Origin: Sulfurovum sp.
GTDB lineage: Bacteria; Campylobacterota; Campylobacteria; Campylobacterales; Sulfurovaceae
Length of the DNA stretch: 9,589 nt
Direction: 5' to 3'
NCBI GenBank assembly: GCA_027083995.1
Contig: JALWME010000125.1
Coordinates: 1 to 9,589, forward strand
The notes below the pieces were generated by a model that searched no databases, was not told the origin of the DNA, and worked only from the letters and a program-made list of their open reading frames with translations. A program made the translations under genes and the position numbers. Positions within the stretch are counted from its first letter, which is position 1; the number at the start of each line of letters is the position of its first letter. This document shows, piece after piece, positions 1-7,915 of the stretch.

Positions 1-359
1 ACCAAATAGACATCTCAAATGTACGCTTTGGTATTATGATTGAAGTACCTTCCGTACTTTTTCTTATGAAAGATTTTAACAAAATAGTAGACTTTTACTC
101 CATAGGAACTAATGACCTCACACAATACCTCTTCGCTACAGAACGCACGCATCCTCTATTGAAAACCGATACTCTCTCTCCTGTTGTCTTTTCTGCCATT
201 GACAATATACTCAAACAAACTACAAAACCTGTAAGTATCTGTGGAGAACTCGCATCCAACACAAAAGCCATAAAAAAACTCCTATCACTTGGACTAAATA
301 CACTCTCTGTTACACCTAAACTCATAGCCCAAACAAAGGAGAGTATTAGAAATATTTAA
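1..359 (+). CDS. PEP-protein phosphotransferase (enzyme I) family protein, C-terminal part, 5'-truncated by window
   Basis: The open frame runs in from the window edge (first whole codon at 3) and ends at TAA 357-359, so the ATG at 36 is internal. The 118 visible residues match the C-terminal PEP-binding TIM-barrel of enzyme I of the phosphotransferase system. GIMIEVPS carries the Glu and SIGTNDLTQY the Asn-Asp pair that hold Mg2+ and PEP in the family, ATER supplies a conserved Arg, and SICGELA holds the active-site Cys. The form of these motifs (GTNDLTQY, CGE) fits PtsI/PtsP better than PEP synthase, which has GSNDLTQL and CGQ. The family moves phosphate from PEP to a His on the protein and then to HPr in the cytoplasm. 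The N-terminal domains, which would separate PtsI from PtsP or a fused form, lie outside the window. The gene is convergent with batD, so it is not part of the Bat operon. Confidence 0.88.
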   Translation, partial: QIDISNVRFGIMIEVPSVLFLMKDFNKIVDFYSIGTNDLTQYLFATERTHPLLKTDTLSPVVFSAIDNILKQTTKPVSICGELASNTKAIKKLLSLGLNTLSVTPKLIAQTKESIRNI

Positions 360-369
360 CAACAATCTG

Positions 370-411
370 CTATTTTTGGAGGATAATGTCCTGATTTTGT
401 TGCAAAAATAG
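370..411 (+). terminator. Possible hairpin terminator after the enzyme I gene
   Basis: Starting 11 bases after the stop codon, CTATTTTTG (370-378) pairs perfectly with CAAAAATAG (403-411). Inside it AGGA (380-383) can pair with TCCT (389-392). The outer stem is AT-rich, the internal loop is unequal, and the nearest T-run (424-430) is 12 bases away, so this is not a textbook intrinsic terminator. The hairpin overlaps the left end of the relic element described separately. A competing pairing, GTTGCAAAA (399-407) with TTTTGCAAC (465-473), is also possible. Confidence 0.3.
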
Positions 412-656
412 AGCAATTGAGACACTTTTTTAACATCTTTACAGTCATTTGTAGACAAACCCTCTTTTGCAACTACTTACCGTGCTTTGCTTAGGTTTTC
501 AGCCTCACGTTTTTTCATTGCATCCAATTTCAAGAGATTTAATTCATCGATAAACTATCAAAAACCGATGCATCTTTATCTTGAAAGAATAAGGCTTTCG
601 ACATAATAGTGGTGGAAATGAATCTGAATAAATTATTGTCTTGATTTTTCAGGCCA

Positions 657-662
<6 letters not shown>
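381..662. mobile_element. Candidate relic element with terminal inverted repeats (MITE or internally deleted IS)
   Basis: This covers nearly all of the 297-bp gap between the enzyme I gene and batD. The left end GGATAATGTCCTGA (381-394) and the reverse complement of 649-662 (GGATAATGGCCTGA) match at 13 of 14 positions, and at 14 of 17 when extended outward to 378 and 665. The interior has no intact gene but holds pieces of minus-strand reading frame with stops and an apparent frame change. That is what a decayed insertion sequence or a non-autonomous derivative would look like. No target-site duplication is evident outside the ends, and I do not recognise the IS family. The stop codon of batD (657-659) lies inside the right end. 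The alternative is a chance inverted repeat or a genome-specific intergenic repeat. Confidence 0.4.
477..604 (-). pseudogene. Broken small reading frame inside the intergenic relic
   Basis: On the minus strand an ATG at 604 opens 21 codons (MSKALFFQDKDASVFDSLSMN) that stop at 539. A different frame, open from 554 to the TAA at 479-477, reads FIDELNLLKLDAMKKREAEN and then LSKAR. The two pieces join into one hydrophilic, helix-like sequence if a single frameshift near 550 is allowed. No good ribosome binding site precedes the ATG. I do not recognise the family. It is either a decayed fragment of a gene carried by the relic element or a chance open stretch in AT-rich DNA. Confidence 0.22.
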
Positions 663-2184
<1,522 letters not shown>

Positions 2185-2201
<17 letters not shown>

Positions 2202-3039
2202 CTTCATCCTTTCTAGGCTTTTTACTGGTACCCATCTGATACATCATTGTAGGTGTTTTGCCTTTTTGCATCTTTTTCATCAGACGTTTTAACTCTTGTT
2301 CTCTAAGCTTGTCTTCTTTGCTCATCTTCTTTTGTTTGTTTGGTTTAGCAGAAGATTTATCACCTTGTTTATCTTTGGGTTTATTTTTTTTATCATTTTC
2401 TTTCTTTTTATCCTCTTCTTTTTTCTCTTTGTTGCCCTTTTTTTTCTTATCGTCTTTCTTCTTTTTGCCCTCTTTGTTTTTCTCATCTTTTTTCTGTTTA
2501 TCCTGCTTCTTTTTATCATCTTTTTTTTGTTTGTTCTGGTTCTTTTGTTGCTCTTTATTTTGCTCTTTTTTCTTCTTGTCTTTATCTTTTTTGTTCTCTT
2601 TATTTTTATCGTTTTTTTTATCTTGTTTCTTTTTCTTTTCTTCTTTTTGTTTCTGTTTTTTGGCCAACTCTAGGTTAAATCTTGTATCTTCGTCTTCTTT
2701 TATTTTTAGTGCCTTTTCATAATGCTCTATGGCTTTATCCCACTCTTTTTTTTGAAAATAACTATTTCCAATATTGTGCAACTTTCTGGCTTCATCTATA
2801 CCTTCTGCTCTTTTATATGCTTCTATAGCTTCATCATATTTGTTATCTTTATACAAAGCATTACCGATGTTATACTCTTTTTGTGCACTCTTGGCATCTA
2901 GGTTTTGTAACAATGTTGCTGATTTACTATAGTCCTTGGCATCATACGCCTGCTTGGCTTTTTCAATCGTTTTAAAATCAGTCATGCCTGCTTGCACTTG
3001 CAGCAAAGAAAAACATACAAAAATCCATACTCTTTTCAT
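2185..3039 (-). CDS. batC: BatC-like TPR protein with long lysine-rich tail
   Basis: A signal peptide (MKRVWIFVCFSLLQVQAG) implies export to the periplasm. Three TPR-type units follow: residues about 22-48 (AKQAYDAKDYSKSATLL), 52-78 (YNIGNALYKDNKYDEAIEAY) and 84-113 (LHNIGNSYFQKKEWDKAIEHY). TPRs bind partner peptides, here presumably the BatA/BatB VWA proteins or BatD. Residues about 127-240 are almost all Lys, Asp, Glu, Asn and Gln, a charged, probably disordered or single-helix tract, before a short C-terminal part ending DEDVKPW. A shorter charged linker is common in BatC; this one is long. The start is well supported: ATG 3039 overlaps the batB stop as ATGA and has AGGAGA upstream. Several runs of eight A on the coding strand (for example 2746-2753, 2521-2528, 2438-2445) are slippage-prone. 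Confidence 0.85.
2320..2661 (-). repeat. Lys-rich low-complexity tract of batC (polypurine on coding strand)
   Basis: About 114 codons made almost only of AAA/AAG, GAT/GAA, AAC/AAT and CAA. This leaves the plus strand almost pure pyrimidine for over 300 bases. There is no fixed repeat unit, so it is compositional rather than a tandem repeat. Long hydrophobic Phe/Leu readings on the opposite strand here are by-products of this composition. Confidence 0.85.
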
Positions 3040-4007
3040 GATTGTCTCCTTTTTGGAAGTGAGCTCAAACCAAACAGTAAAAATACCAACCCCAAACCAA
3101 GAGGATAGTAAAAATACTCTACACGTTCTTTGACCGTTACTTCTGATTGCTGTTGGTCCTTGTATTTGCTTTTCATACTAGAGACAAGTTCTTCTATGTC
3201 TTTTTTTCCTGCACCTGCTACTACAAAGGCACCATTATTTTCTTTTGCTACTGCACCCAAGGCATCATTTCTTTGGGTAATGGCAATGGTGCCATCTTTT
3301 TGTGTATAGGGATTACCATTCTCATCTATGACAGGTGAACCTTTTTGGGTACCCACAAGTACCACATAAAGATCTATATTTTCCGCTTCAAGTATATCTG
3401 CAAAACCTGCTATGGCTTCTTTGTCTCCTCCATCAGTAAAAAGTACAAGAATTTTAGGTTTTTTATCTTTTAGTGTGACAGATGCCAATTCAGCCAGTGC
3501 CGAGAAGTCTGTTGAACCCATATTGATATAAGTATCATCTACACCTTCTATCATCATCTTGAGTGTCTCTTTGTCCGTAGAAAATGGTGCCAATACAAAA
3601 GGACTATAGGCAAATGCCATTACCCCTATCTCATCACTAGGCATGGCATCAAAAAGTGCAGTCATCTTCTTCTTTGCAAACTCTAAACGGTTAGGATAGA
3701 CATCTGTACTTCGCATAGAACCAGAGATATCAAGTGCAGTTAACAAAGTAAGTCCTTGGACTTCTACTTTTTTATCTCCTAGTTCTATCACAGGACGTGC
3801 CAGTGCAACTATCATCATAAATATACTCAAAAGCATTAACACATTACGTGCAACCATAGGCAAACTTTCATCTGAAGCAGACAGACGTTTGAGTACCTTC
3901 TCATCAAATATCCGAGAAAGTCTCTCTTTATTTGTTGTCAACAAAAAAGCAAAAAGTACAAATGGGACTACCATCGCCCAAAAAAACTGTGGATATACAA
4001 AACTCAT
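3036..4007 (-). CDS. batB: BatB, membrane-anchored von Willebrand factor A domain protein
   Basis: Membrane segments flank a VWA domain. Two hydrophobic helices lie near the N-terminus (about 6-24, and 55-74 ending in the family motif ALARPVI), and one at the C-terminus (about 300-318, YPLGLGLVFLLFGL). The metal-binding MIDAS is complete: DISGSM (D93, S95, S97), T166 in GSTDFS, and D192 in FTDGGD. VWA domains of this family bind a divalent metal and mediate protein contacts, here with BatA, BatC or the MoxR ATPase. The ATG directly follows the batA stop (TAGATG), with AGGGGA as ribosome site, and the end overlaps batC as ATGA, so translation is likely coupled. It is a paralogue of the preceding batA. 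The batA/batB names follow order in the operon rather than a strict sequence signature. Confidence 0.9.
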   Translation of the reverse strand: MSFVYPQFFWAMVVPFVLFAFLLTTNKERLSRIFDEKVLKRLSASDESLPMVARNVLMLLSIFMMIVALARPVIELGDKKVEVQGLTLLTALDISGSMRSTDVYPNRLEFAKKKMTALFDAMPSDEIGVMAFAYSPFVLAPFSTDKETLKMMIEGVDDTYINMGSTDFSALAELASVTLKDKKPKILVLFTDGGDKEAIAGFADILEAENIDLYVVLVGTQKGSPVIDENGNPYTQKDGTIAITQRNDALGAVAKENNGAFVVAGAGKKDIEELVSSMKSKYKDQQQSEVTVKERVEYFYYPLGLGLVFLLFGLSSLPKRRQS

Positions 4008-4925
4008 CTATAATCCCCTGACATTTCTAAAATAAACAAACAATAACAAAGAAAGAATCGCTAAAAACAGCGGATAAATATAAAGATAGGTATGCTGTAC
4101 TATCTTTTTATCATCTATTTTTGTAGCCTCTAATTTGTCTATCTCTTTATAGATTTGTGCAAGTGTACTGGCATCATGTGCTGCAAACGCCATACCTTTC
4201 CCCGCTTTGGCGAGGATATTTAGGTAGGCACCATTATAATCAAGTTCATTACCTATACCAATAGCATAAAGTTTGATATCACGTTTTTCTATCATATTTA
4301 TCACATCCCCAAAAGGTACTTTAGACATATTGTCTACACCATCGGTGAGCAGGATGGCTATTTTAGATTTGGCTTTACTTTTTGTGAGCAGATTATAACT
4401 CTGCACTATAGCATCATTAATGGCTGTACGTTTCCCTGCTACGCCCATCTCCTGCATTTTGGTAATATCGGTTAAAAACTTTTTTTCAAAAGTCAGTGGT
4501 GAAGCAATAAAAGCAATATCTGCAAATGTGACCATACCAATACGGTCATTCTCACGCTCTTCAATAAAATCAGAAACCACTTCTTTGACAACATCAAACT
4601 TGTTTTTCCAAGGATCTGCAAGATCAAAACCACGCTGACGCATAGAGTCTGACGAATCTATGATAAGAACAATATCTCTGCCTTCTTTTTTGGTATTGGA
4701 GTAGGTTTTTGTAATCACAGGAGAAGCCAATGCAATCACCGCAGATACTATACCCATCCACTTTAAAAAGCTCATCCAGGAAGAACTTTTTTTCCCTTGT
4801 GCCATGAGCGTTTTTACATGAGGAAAAAATATAGCCCTGCTTCTCTCTTTACAAAACTTTGCACACAACACAAAAAGTACAATGACTAACAATAATAATG
4901 GATATTCAAAACTAAACCCGTTCAT
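4008..4925 (-). CDS. batA: BatA, membrane-anchored von Willebrand factor A domain protein
   Basis: It has the same layout as BatB: an N-terminal helix (FEYPLLLLVIVLFVLCAKF), a second hydrophobic segment ending in IALASPVI (about 55-72), a VWA domain, and a C-terminal helix (about 281-298, YIYPLFLAILSLLLFVYF). The MIDAS is intact: DSSDSM (D90, S92, S94), T167 in GKRTAIND and D195 in LLTDGVDN, numbered from the start used here. I prefer ATG 4925, preceded by AGGTGGCAG, over ATG 4940, which adds MCRWQ and has no ribosome site. Either start overlaps the end of the upstream gene (14 or 29 nt). BatA and BatB are thought to form a complex in the inner membrane; the substrate is unknown. Confidence 0.9.
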   Translation of the reverse strand: MNGFSFEYPLLLLVIVLFVLCAKFCKERSRAIFFPHVKTLMAQGKKSSSWMSFLKWMGIVSAVIALASPVITKTYSNTKKEGRDIVLIIDSSDSMRQRGFDLADPWKNKFDVVKEVVSDFIEERENDRIGMVTFADIAFIASPLTFEKKFLTDITKMQEMGVAGKRTAINDAIVQSYNLLTKSKAKSKIAILLTDGVDNMSKVPFGDVINMIEKRDIKLYAIGIGNELDYNGAYLNILAKAGKGMAFAAHDASTLAQIYKEIDKLEATKIDDKKIVQHTYLYIYPLFLAILSLLLFVYFRNVRGL

Positions 4926-5319
4926 CTGCCACCTGCACATAAAGATTAAATTTATTTTGTGTATCAGGGTCTATTTCACCCACCACTTTTTTATATTTAT
5001 ACTGTTCTAACATTGGTTCAAGTTGTGAAAACAACTCTTTTTTTCTCTCATCTGTTGCTAAAAGCCTCGCATAATGTGTAGCTTCATAGGCTGACTTTTT
5101 ACTGTCCTTCCAATCTATTTTTTTGAGTGCTTCCAAATACTCTTTGGCAAGATTTATTTTTCTATTTTCCCAAAGCTTCTTAAGCACAAAAAATACAATA
5201 CCAAAAAGCAATAACGCTACAAATATAATAACTCCCCAATAGATATAATGAGAGCTGTCAGGTATTTCAAGTAATGGTTTTATGTCACGTAATTGTGTAC
5301 TTATATTATTTTCATTCAT
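4912..5319 (-). CDS. DUF4381-like small membrane protein of MoxR-Bat operon
   Basis: A 135-residue protein. The N-terminus reads STQLRDIKPLLEIPDSSHYI, similar in shape to the 'LRDI..P....' start of DUF4381 proteins, and is followed by one membrane helix (about 27-47, YWGVIIFVALLLFGIVFFVL). A basic, helical soluble part follows, with WKDSKKSAYEATHYARLLA and a tail ending in LYVQVADERV. In MoxR-VWA loci a DUF4381 gene commonly sits between DUF58 and batA, exactly as here. The role is unknown; a membrane adaptor between the DUF58 protein and the VWA proteins is a guess. The start overlaps the DUF58 stop (ATGA) and the end overlaps batA. The family call rests on position, size and the N-terminal pattern. 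Confidence 0.75.
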   Translation of the reverse strand: MNENNISTQLRDIKPLLEIPDSSHYIYWGVIIFVALLLFGIVFFVLKKLWENRKINLAKEYLEALKKIDWKDSKKSAYEATHYARLLATDERKKELFSQLEPMLEQYKYKKVVGEIDPDTQNKFNLYVQVADERV

Positions 5320-6146
5320 CGCATCTTCTTCATAAGTTTTAAGGTAGGTTCTTCATCTGTGTATATTTTCGTAAACCGCACACCTTGTTTTTTAAATTGT
5401 TTGTAAAGCTTCTCATCGTTGTCATGTAGTGCTTTTTTATAATTTTTCAGCGTATTGCTGTCTATATCACCTTCAAAACTTTGTTTTGTCTCCATGTCTA
5501 TCAGCCTCAAATACCCAAGCTCAGAAGGGTTCTCTTCAAATCTGTCTCGTACCATCACTGCAAAAACATCATGTTTCTTAGCCAATAACTTCAAGTCCAT
5601 CTCACCCACAAAATCAGAGACTATAAACAACAATGCCTTCTTTTTTAAGCGTGATACAAGTGTCTGAACAAGTGTGCCAAAATCTGCCTCTTTTCCCAAA
5701 GGGTCAAATACTGCTACATCTTCTACTGCCTTATGGACAGCGAAAAGCTTCTTACTTGGCTTAGATAAGTCATACATCTTGTCTGCAAATATCATATGAG
5801 AAAACAAATCTGAATTTTTAACAGCAGAAAATCCCAAGGTAGCTACCACTTCAGCTGCTATATCTGACTTTTGTTTGACTGTACCAAAATACATAGAACC
5901 AGAAAGCATAGATACCACTACTACATTAAGCTCACGTTCTTCTTTATATACTTTTACAAAAGGTTTGCCTAGTTTGGCAGTGGTTTTCCAGTCTATTTTA
6001 CGGATATCATCACCATAGACATACTCACGTAACTCTGCAAATTCAAAGCCTTCGCCCTGAAAAAGTGAAGCATTATTACCAAGCATATCTCCATAGACTT
6101 GCTTTTTGGTTTTTAAGATAATCTTTTTAACCGCTTTGTTACTCAT
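5316..6146 (-). CDS. DUF58 domain protein of MoxR-Bat operon
   Basis: The DUF58 signature YVYGDDIRKIDWKTTAKLGKP lies at about residues 42-62, after a basic N-terminus and GEGFEFAELREY. No membrane segment is visible, so the protein is probably cytoplasmic, a truncated form of DUF58 without the usual N-terminal helices. The rest resembles a VWA fold, but the MIDAS-like loop reads MLSGSM (residues 80-85) where family members often have DLSGSM. The first metal-binding Asp is therefore replaced by Met80, while Ser82 and Ser84 remain. A later strand LLFIVSDF keeps an Asp. I chose ATG 6146 because AAGGAGA stands 5-6 bases before it; a TTG at 6170 in frame would add eight residues. The start overlaps the stop of the 31-codon ORF, and the end overlaps the DUF4381-like gene. 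DUF58 proteins work next to MoxR ATPases, presumably as partner or adaptor. Confidence 0.88.
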   Translation of the reverse strand: MSNKAVKKIILKTKKQVYGDMLGNNASLFQGEGFEFAELREYVYGDDIRKIDWKTTAKLGKPFVKVYKEERELNVVVVSMLSGSMYFGTVKQKSDIAAEVVATLGFSAVKNSDLFSHMIFADKMYDLSKPSKKLFAVHKAVEDVAVFDPLGKEADFGTLVQTLVSRLKKKALLFIVSDFVGEMDLKLLAKKHDVFAVMVRDRFEENPSELGYLRLIDMETKQSFEGDIDSNTLKNYKKALHDNDEKLYKQFKKQGVRFTKIYTDEEPTLKLMKKMR

Positions 6147-6238
6147 ATCTGTCTCCTTGAAAATGAGCAAAGCTCTTTTTCAATTCCTCTTACTAAAGCT
6201 TCGGCTATCGCCTCAGTTTTATTCATCATATTATTCAT
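6143..6238 (-). CDS. Predicted 31-aa small protein between moxR and DUF58
   Basis: An ATG at 6238, one base after the moxR stop codon (6242-6240), opens 31 codons that end at TGA 6145-6143. That stop overlaps the DUF58 start as ATGA, the same coupling seen at other junctions of this operon. The product begins MNNMMNKTEAIAEALVRGIE and ends KELCSFSRRQI: a probable amphipathic helix followed by a Cys and a basic tail, with no signal peptide or membrane helix. The only ribosome signal before the start is weak, so initiation may depend on translation of moxR. Later ATGs at 6229 and 6226 could also serve. The gap is filled exactly and no stop interrupts it, but at this length chance cannot be excluded. 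I know of no function. Confidence 0.5.
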   Translation of the reverse strand: MNNMMNKTEAIAEALVRGIEKELCSFSRRQI

Positions 6239-6239
6239 C

Positions 6240-7187
6240 TTACGGAATAGGTACTGCCACTAAAATTTTCTCTATAATTTCATCTGTAGTCACCTCTTCA
6301 GCCTGTGCTTCATAAGAGAGGATAATCCTATGACGCAGTATCTCTTTTGCAATATATGCTATCTCAAGAGGAGAGACATAATCTTGTCCTTTAAGATAGG
6401 CTATGGCACGAGATGCTTTATACATATCTATACTTGCTCTTGGACTCGCCCCAAACTCTATATAAGCCTCAAGCTCTTCTAACCCATATGCTTTAGGATC
6501 ACGTGTGGCAGCTACAAGTTCTATGATGTATGCTTCAATCTCCTCATCCATATGTATCTGTAGTGCTTCTTCACGTATGCGATTTAGGTCTTCTATGGTT
6601 GCAACTTGCTGGATATCTCCAAAGCTATTATTGGCTACACGACGTGCAATTTCAAGCTCTTCTTCTTTGGTGTTATAGCCCACTACCAACTTCATCATAA
6701 ACCTGTCTAACTGTGCTTCAGGAAGTTCGTATGCTCCTTCTTGTTCAACGGGATTTTGTGTTGCCATTACTAAAAACGGTAAGTCTATTTTAAAAGTTTC
6801 ATCGCCAATGGTCACTTGTCGTTCTTGCATCACTTCAAGCAAAGCAGACTGCACCTTCGCAGGTGCTCTGTTTATCTCATCAGCCAGCAAGAGGTTGGTA
6901 AATATAGGACCATGTTTGATTTTAAACGTATTGTTAGAAGGATCATATATCTCTGTACCTATGATATCTGAAGGAAGTAGGTCTGGGGTAAACTGTACAC
7001 GCTTAAAGTCTAGTCCCAAACTCTTGGCTAGAGCATTCACTGCAGTGGTCTTTGCCAGGCCTGGTACTCCTTCAAGAAGTATATGCCCACGGCAAAGCAG
7101 TCCTGCAAGCAAGCCCTCCACCATCTTCTCTTGACCAACCAAAACTTTGGCTATTTCTGTTTTAATGTTTTCTATAATTTGGCTCAA
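6240..7187 (-). CDS. moxR: MoxR family AAA+ ATPase
   Basis: First gene of the Bat operon. All ATPase motifs are present (numbered from the upstream ATG at 7202): Walker A in its MoxR form GVPGLAKT (45-52), Walker B LLLADE (104-109), sensor 1 ATQNP with N150, an arginine-finger candidate in PEAQLDRF (R167), and sensor 2 GASPRAS (R255). Length is about 315-320 aa, as usual, and there is no membrane segment. MoxR proteins use ATP to remodel or assist partner complexes and are normally coded beside VWA and DUF58 proteins, as here. Start choice: ATG 7202 has no ribosome site, whereas AGGAGA (7198-7193) stands 5 bases before a TTG at 7187 that begins the typical MoxR opening (SQIIENIKTEIAKVLVGQE). 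I therefore use TTG 7187; ATG 7202 remains possible and would add five residues. Confidence 0.95.
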   Translation of the reverse strand: MSQIIENIKTEIAKVLVGQEKMVEGLLAGLLCRGHILLEGVPGLAKTTAVNALAKSLGLDFKRVQFTPDLLPSDIIGTEIYDPSNNTFKIKHGPIFTNLLLADEINRAPAKVQSALLEVMQERQVTIGDETFKIDLPFLVMATQNPVEQEGAYELPEAQLDRFMMKLVVGYNTKEEELEIARRVANNSFGDIQQVATIEDLNRIREEALQIHMDEEIEAYIIELVAATRDPKAYGLEELEAYIEFGASPRASIDMYKASRAIAYLKGQDYVSPLEIAYIAKEILRHRIILSYEAQAEEVTTDEIIEKILVAVPIP

Positions 7188-7192
7188 GTTTT

Positions 7193-7198
7193 TCTCCT
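7193..7198 (-). promoter_or_regulatory. Ribosome binding site favouring a TTG start for moxR
   Basis: AGGAGA on the minus strand, 5 bases before TTG 7187. It lies downstream of the ATG at 7202, so it cannot serve that start. With the candidate promoter just upstream it would give a leader of about 22 nt for TTG, against only about 7 nt for the ATG. Confidence 0.55.
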
Positions 7199-7216
7199 GC
7201 ATGTTTAATGAAGAGT

Positions 7217-7222
7217 AGTATA
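7217..7222 (-). promoter_or_regulatory. Candidate -10 element for the MoxR-Bat operon
   Basis: In the 65-bp gap between the barrel gene and moxR the minus strand has TATACT, close to the sigma-70 -10 consensus. No good -35 is seen 16-18 bases upstream, though the region is AT-rich, as is common in Campylobacterota promoters. AGTTAACT (7232-7239) is a perfect palindrome, and AACTGAAGTT (7236-7245) is a short inverted repeat just upstream; either could be an operator, or chance. No clear terminator hairpin separates the barrel gene from moxR, only a T-run (GTTTTTTATT on the minus strand), so read-through is possible. Confidence 0.45.
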
Positions 7223-7267
7223 CTTGAGTGTAGTTAACTGAAGTTTAATATAATAAAAAACAAGAGT

Positions 7268-7915
7268 CTAAAAGTCATATCTTAAACCCACAGATATAAC
7301 ATCCATATCAGGTACATCAGACTTAATAAGCAGTCGTTGATAATCAGCAAAGAGTGACCATCCTATACCTTGGTCGGCATGGCCATCAAACATTCTGTCG
7401 TAGTTGGCTTTATCTTCAAAGTCTCCATCTTTATCTGAGAGGTCATACTCCAGTCCTAGTCCTGCTGAGAAACCATGTCCATTATCAAAATAGTTTAATC
7501 GTGCTCCATTACCAAGATTTTCTGTATAGCCATACCCTAATAATGCATAAGCATTAACACGTTCAGCAAGAGGATATTGTGGTTTAGCATAGAGTCCTAT
7601 ATGTTGAAGTGGCACACCTCCAAAAGGTCCTTCATCCAAGAAAGTTCTCATACCTCTGGCTTCCAATCCAAAGTATTGATTAAAATCATACCCACCTCTT
7701 AGCATGGCTCCATAGGTAAGGTCTTCATAGTCACAATTATTCCCACAGGCATGAAATTTGGCTGCAACAAGCCCTGCTCCTAAATACCAAGGAGAACTAT
7801 CTTCTGGTATAGGCAGTACTTCTGCTTCTACTAGATCTACAGCTTTCCCTCCTGCATAGTTATAGGTACTCAGTAACGCAAGTCCTAGTATTGTTCTTTT
7901 TAATAAAGTTTTCAT
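7268..7915 (-). CDS. Outer-membrane beta-barrel protein (OmpA-like/porin-family barrel)
   Basis: A 215-residue protein with a signal peptide ([22 protein letters not shown], cut near residue 21). After a short acidic linker come alternating amphipathic strands: WYLGAGLVAAKF, LTYGAMLRGGYDFNQYFGLEARG, IGLYAKPQYPL, VNAYALLGYGYTEN, GFSAGLGLEYDLS, GWSLFADYQRLL, and the final DVISVGLRYDF. The last strand ends in Phe, the usual signal for the outer-membrane assembly machinery. The size fits an eight-stranded barrel with no peptidoglycan-binding domain. Two cysteines (57 and 61, CGNNC) sit in the first loop and could form a disulfide. The pattern GYDFNQY-GLEARG resembles a small-barrel family I associate with Campylobacterota. 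The ATG overlaps the surface-protein stop by one base (TAATG) with AGGAG upstream, so the two are co-translated. Transport, structural and adhesin-anchor roles are all open. Confidence 0.85.
   Translation of the reverse strand: MKTLLKRTILGLALLSTYNYAGGKAVDLVEAEVLPIPEDSSPWYLGAGLVAAKFHACGNNCDYEDLTYGAMLRGGYDFNQYFGLEARGMRTFLDEGPFGGVPLQHIGLYAKPQYPLAERVNAYALLGYGYTENLGNGARLNYFDNGHGFSAGLGLEYDLSDKDGDFEDKANYDRMFDGHADQGIGWSLFADYQRLLIKSDVPDMDVISVGLRYDF

Noticed and set aside
95..325. 76-aa minus-strand frame opposite the enzyme I gene
   Set aside because: The plus strand carries clear enzyme I motifs over the whole stretch, and the minus frame has no family features or ribosome site.
410..474. Possible RelE-like toxin fragment on the minus strand
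   Set aside because: Only about 20 residues resemble the family loosely, there is no start codon or rest of the domain, and it lies in a decayed region.
2258..2722. Long plus-strand open frames coding Phe/Leu/Ser-rich chains, looking like membrane proteins
   Set aside because: They are the reverse strand of the Lys-rich batC tract. Composition alone explains the openness and hydrophobicity, no start signals fit, and batC has TPRs, a signal peptide and operon overlaps.
6147..6170. TTG at 6170 as the DUF58 start
   Set aside because: ATG 6146 has AAGGAGA at the right distance and overlaps the preceding stop as ATGA. The extra eight residues cover the ribosome site itself.
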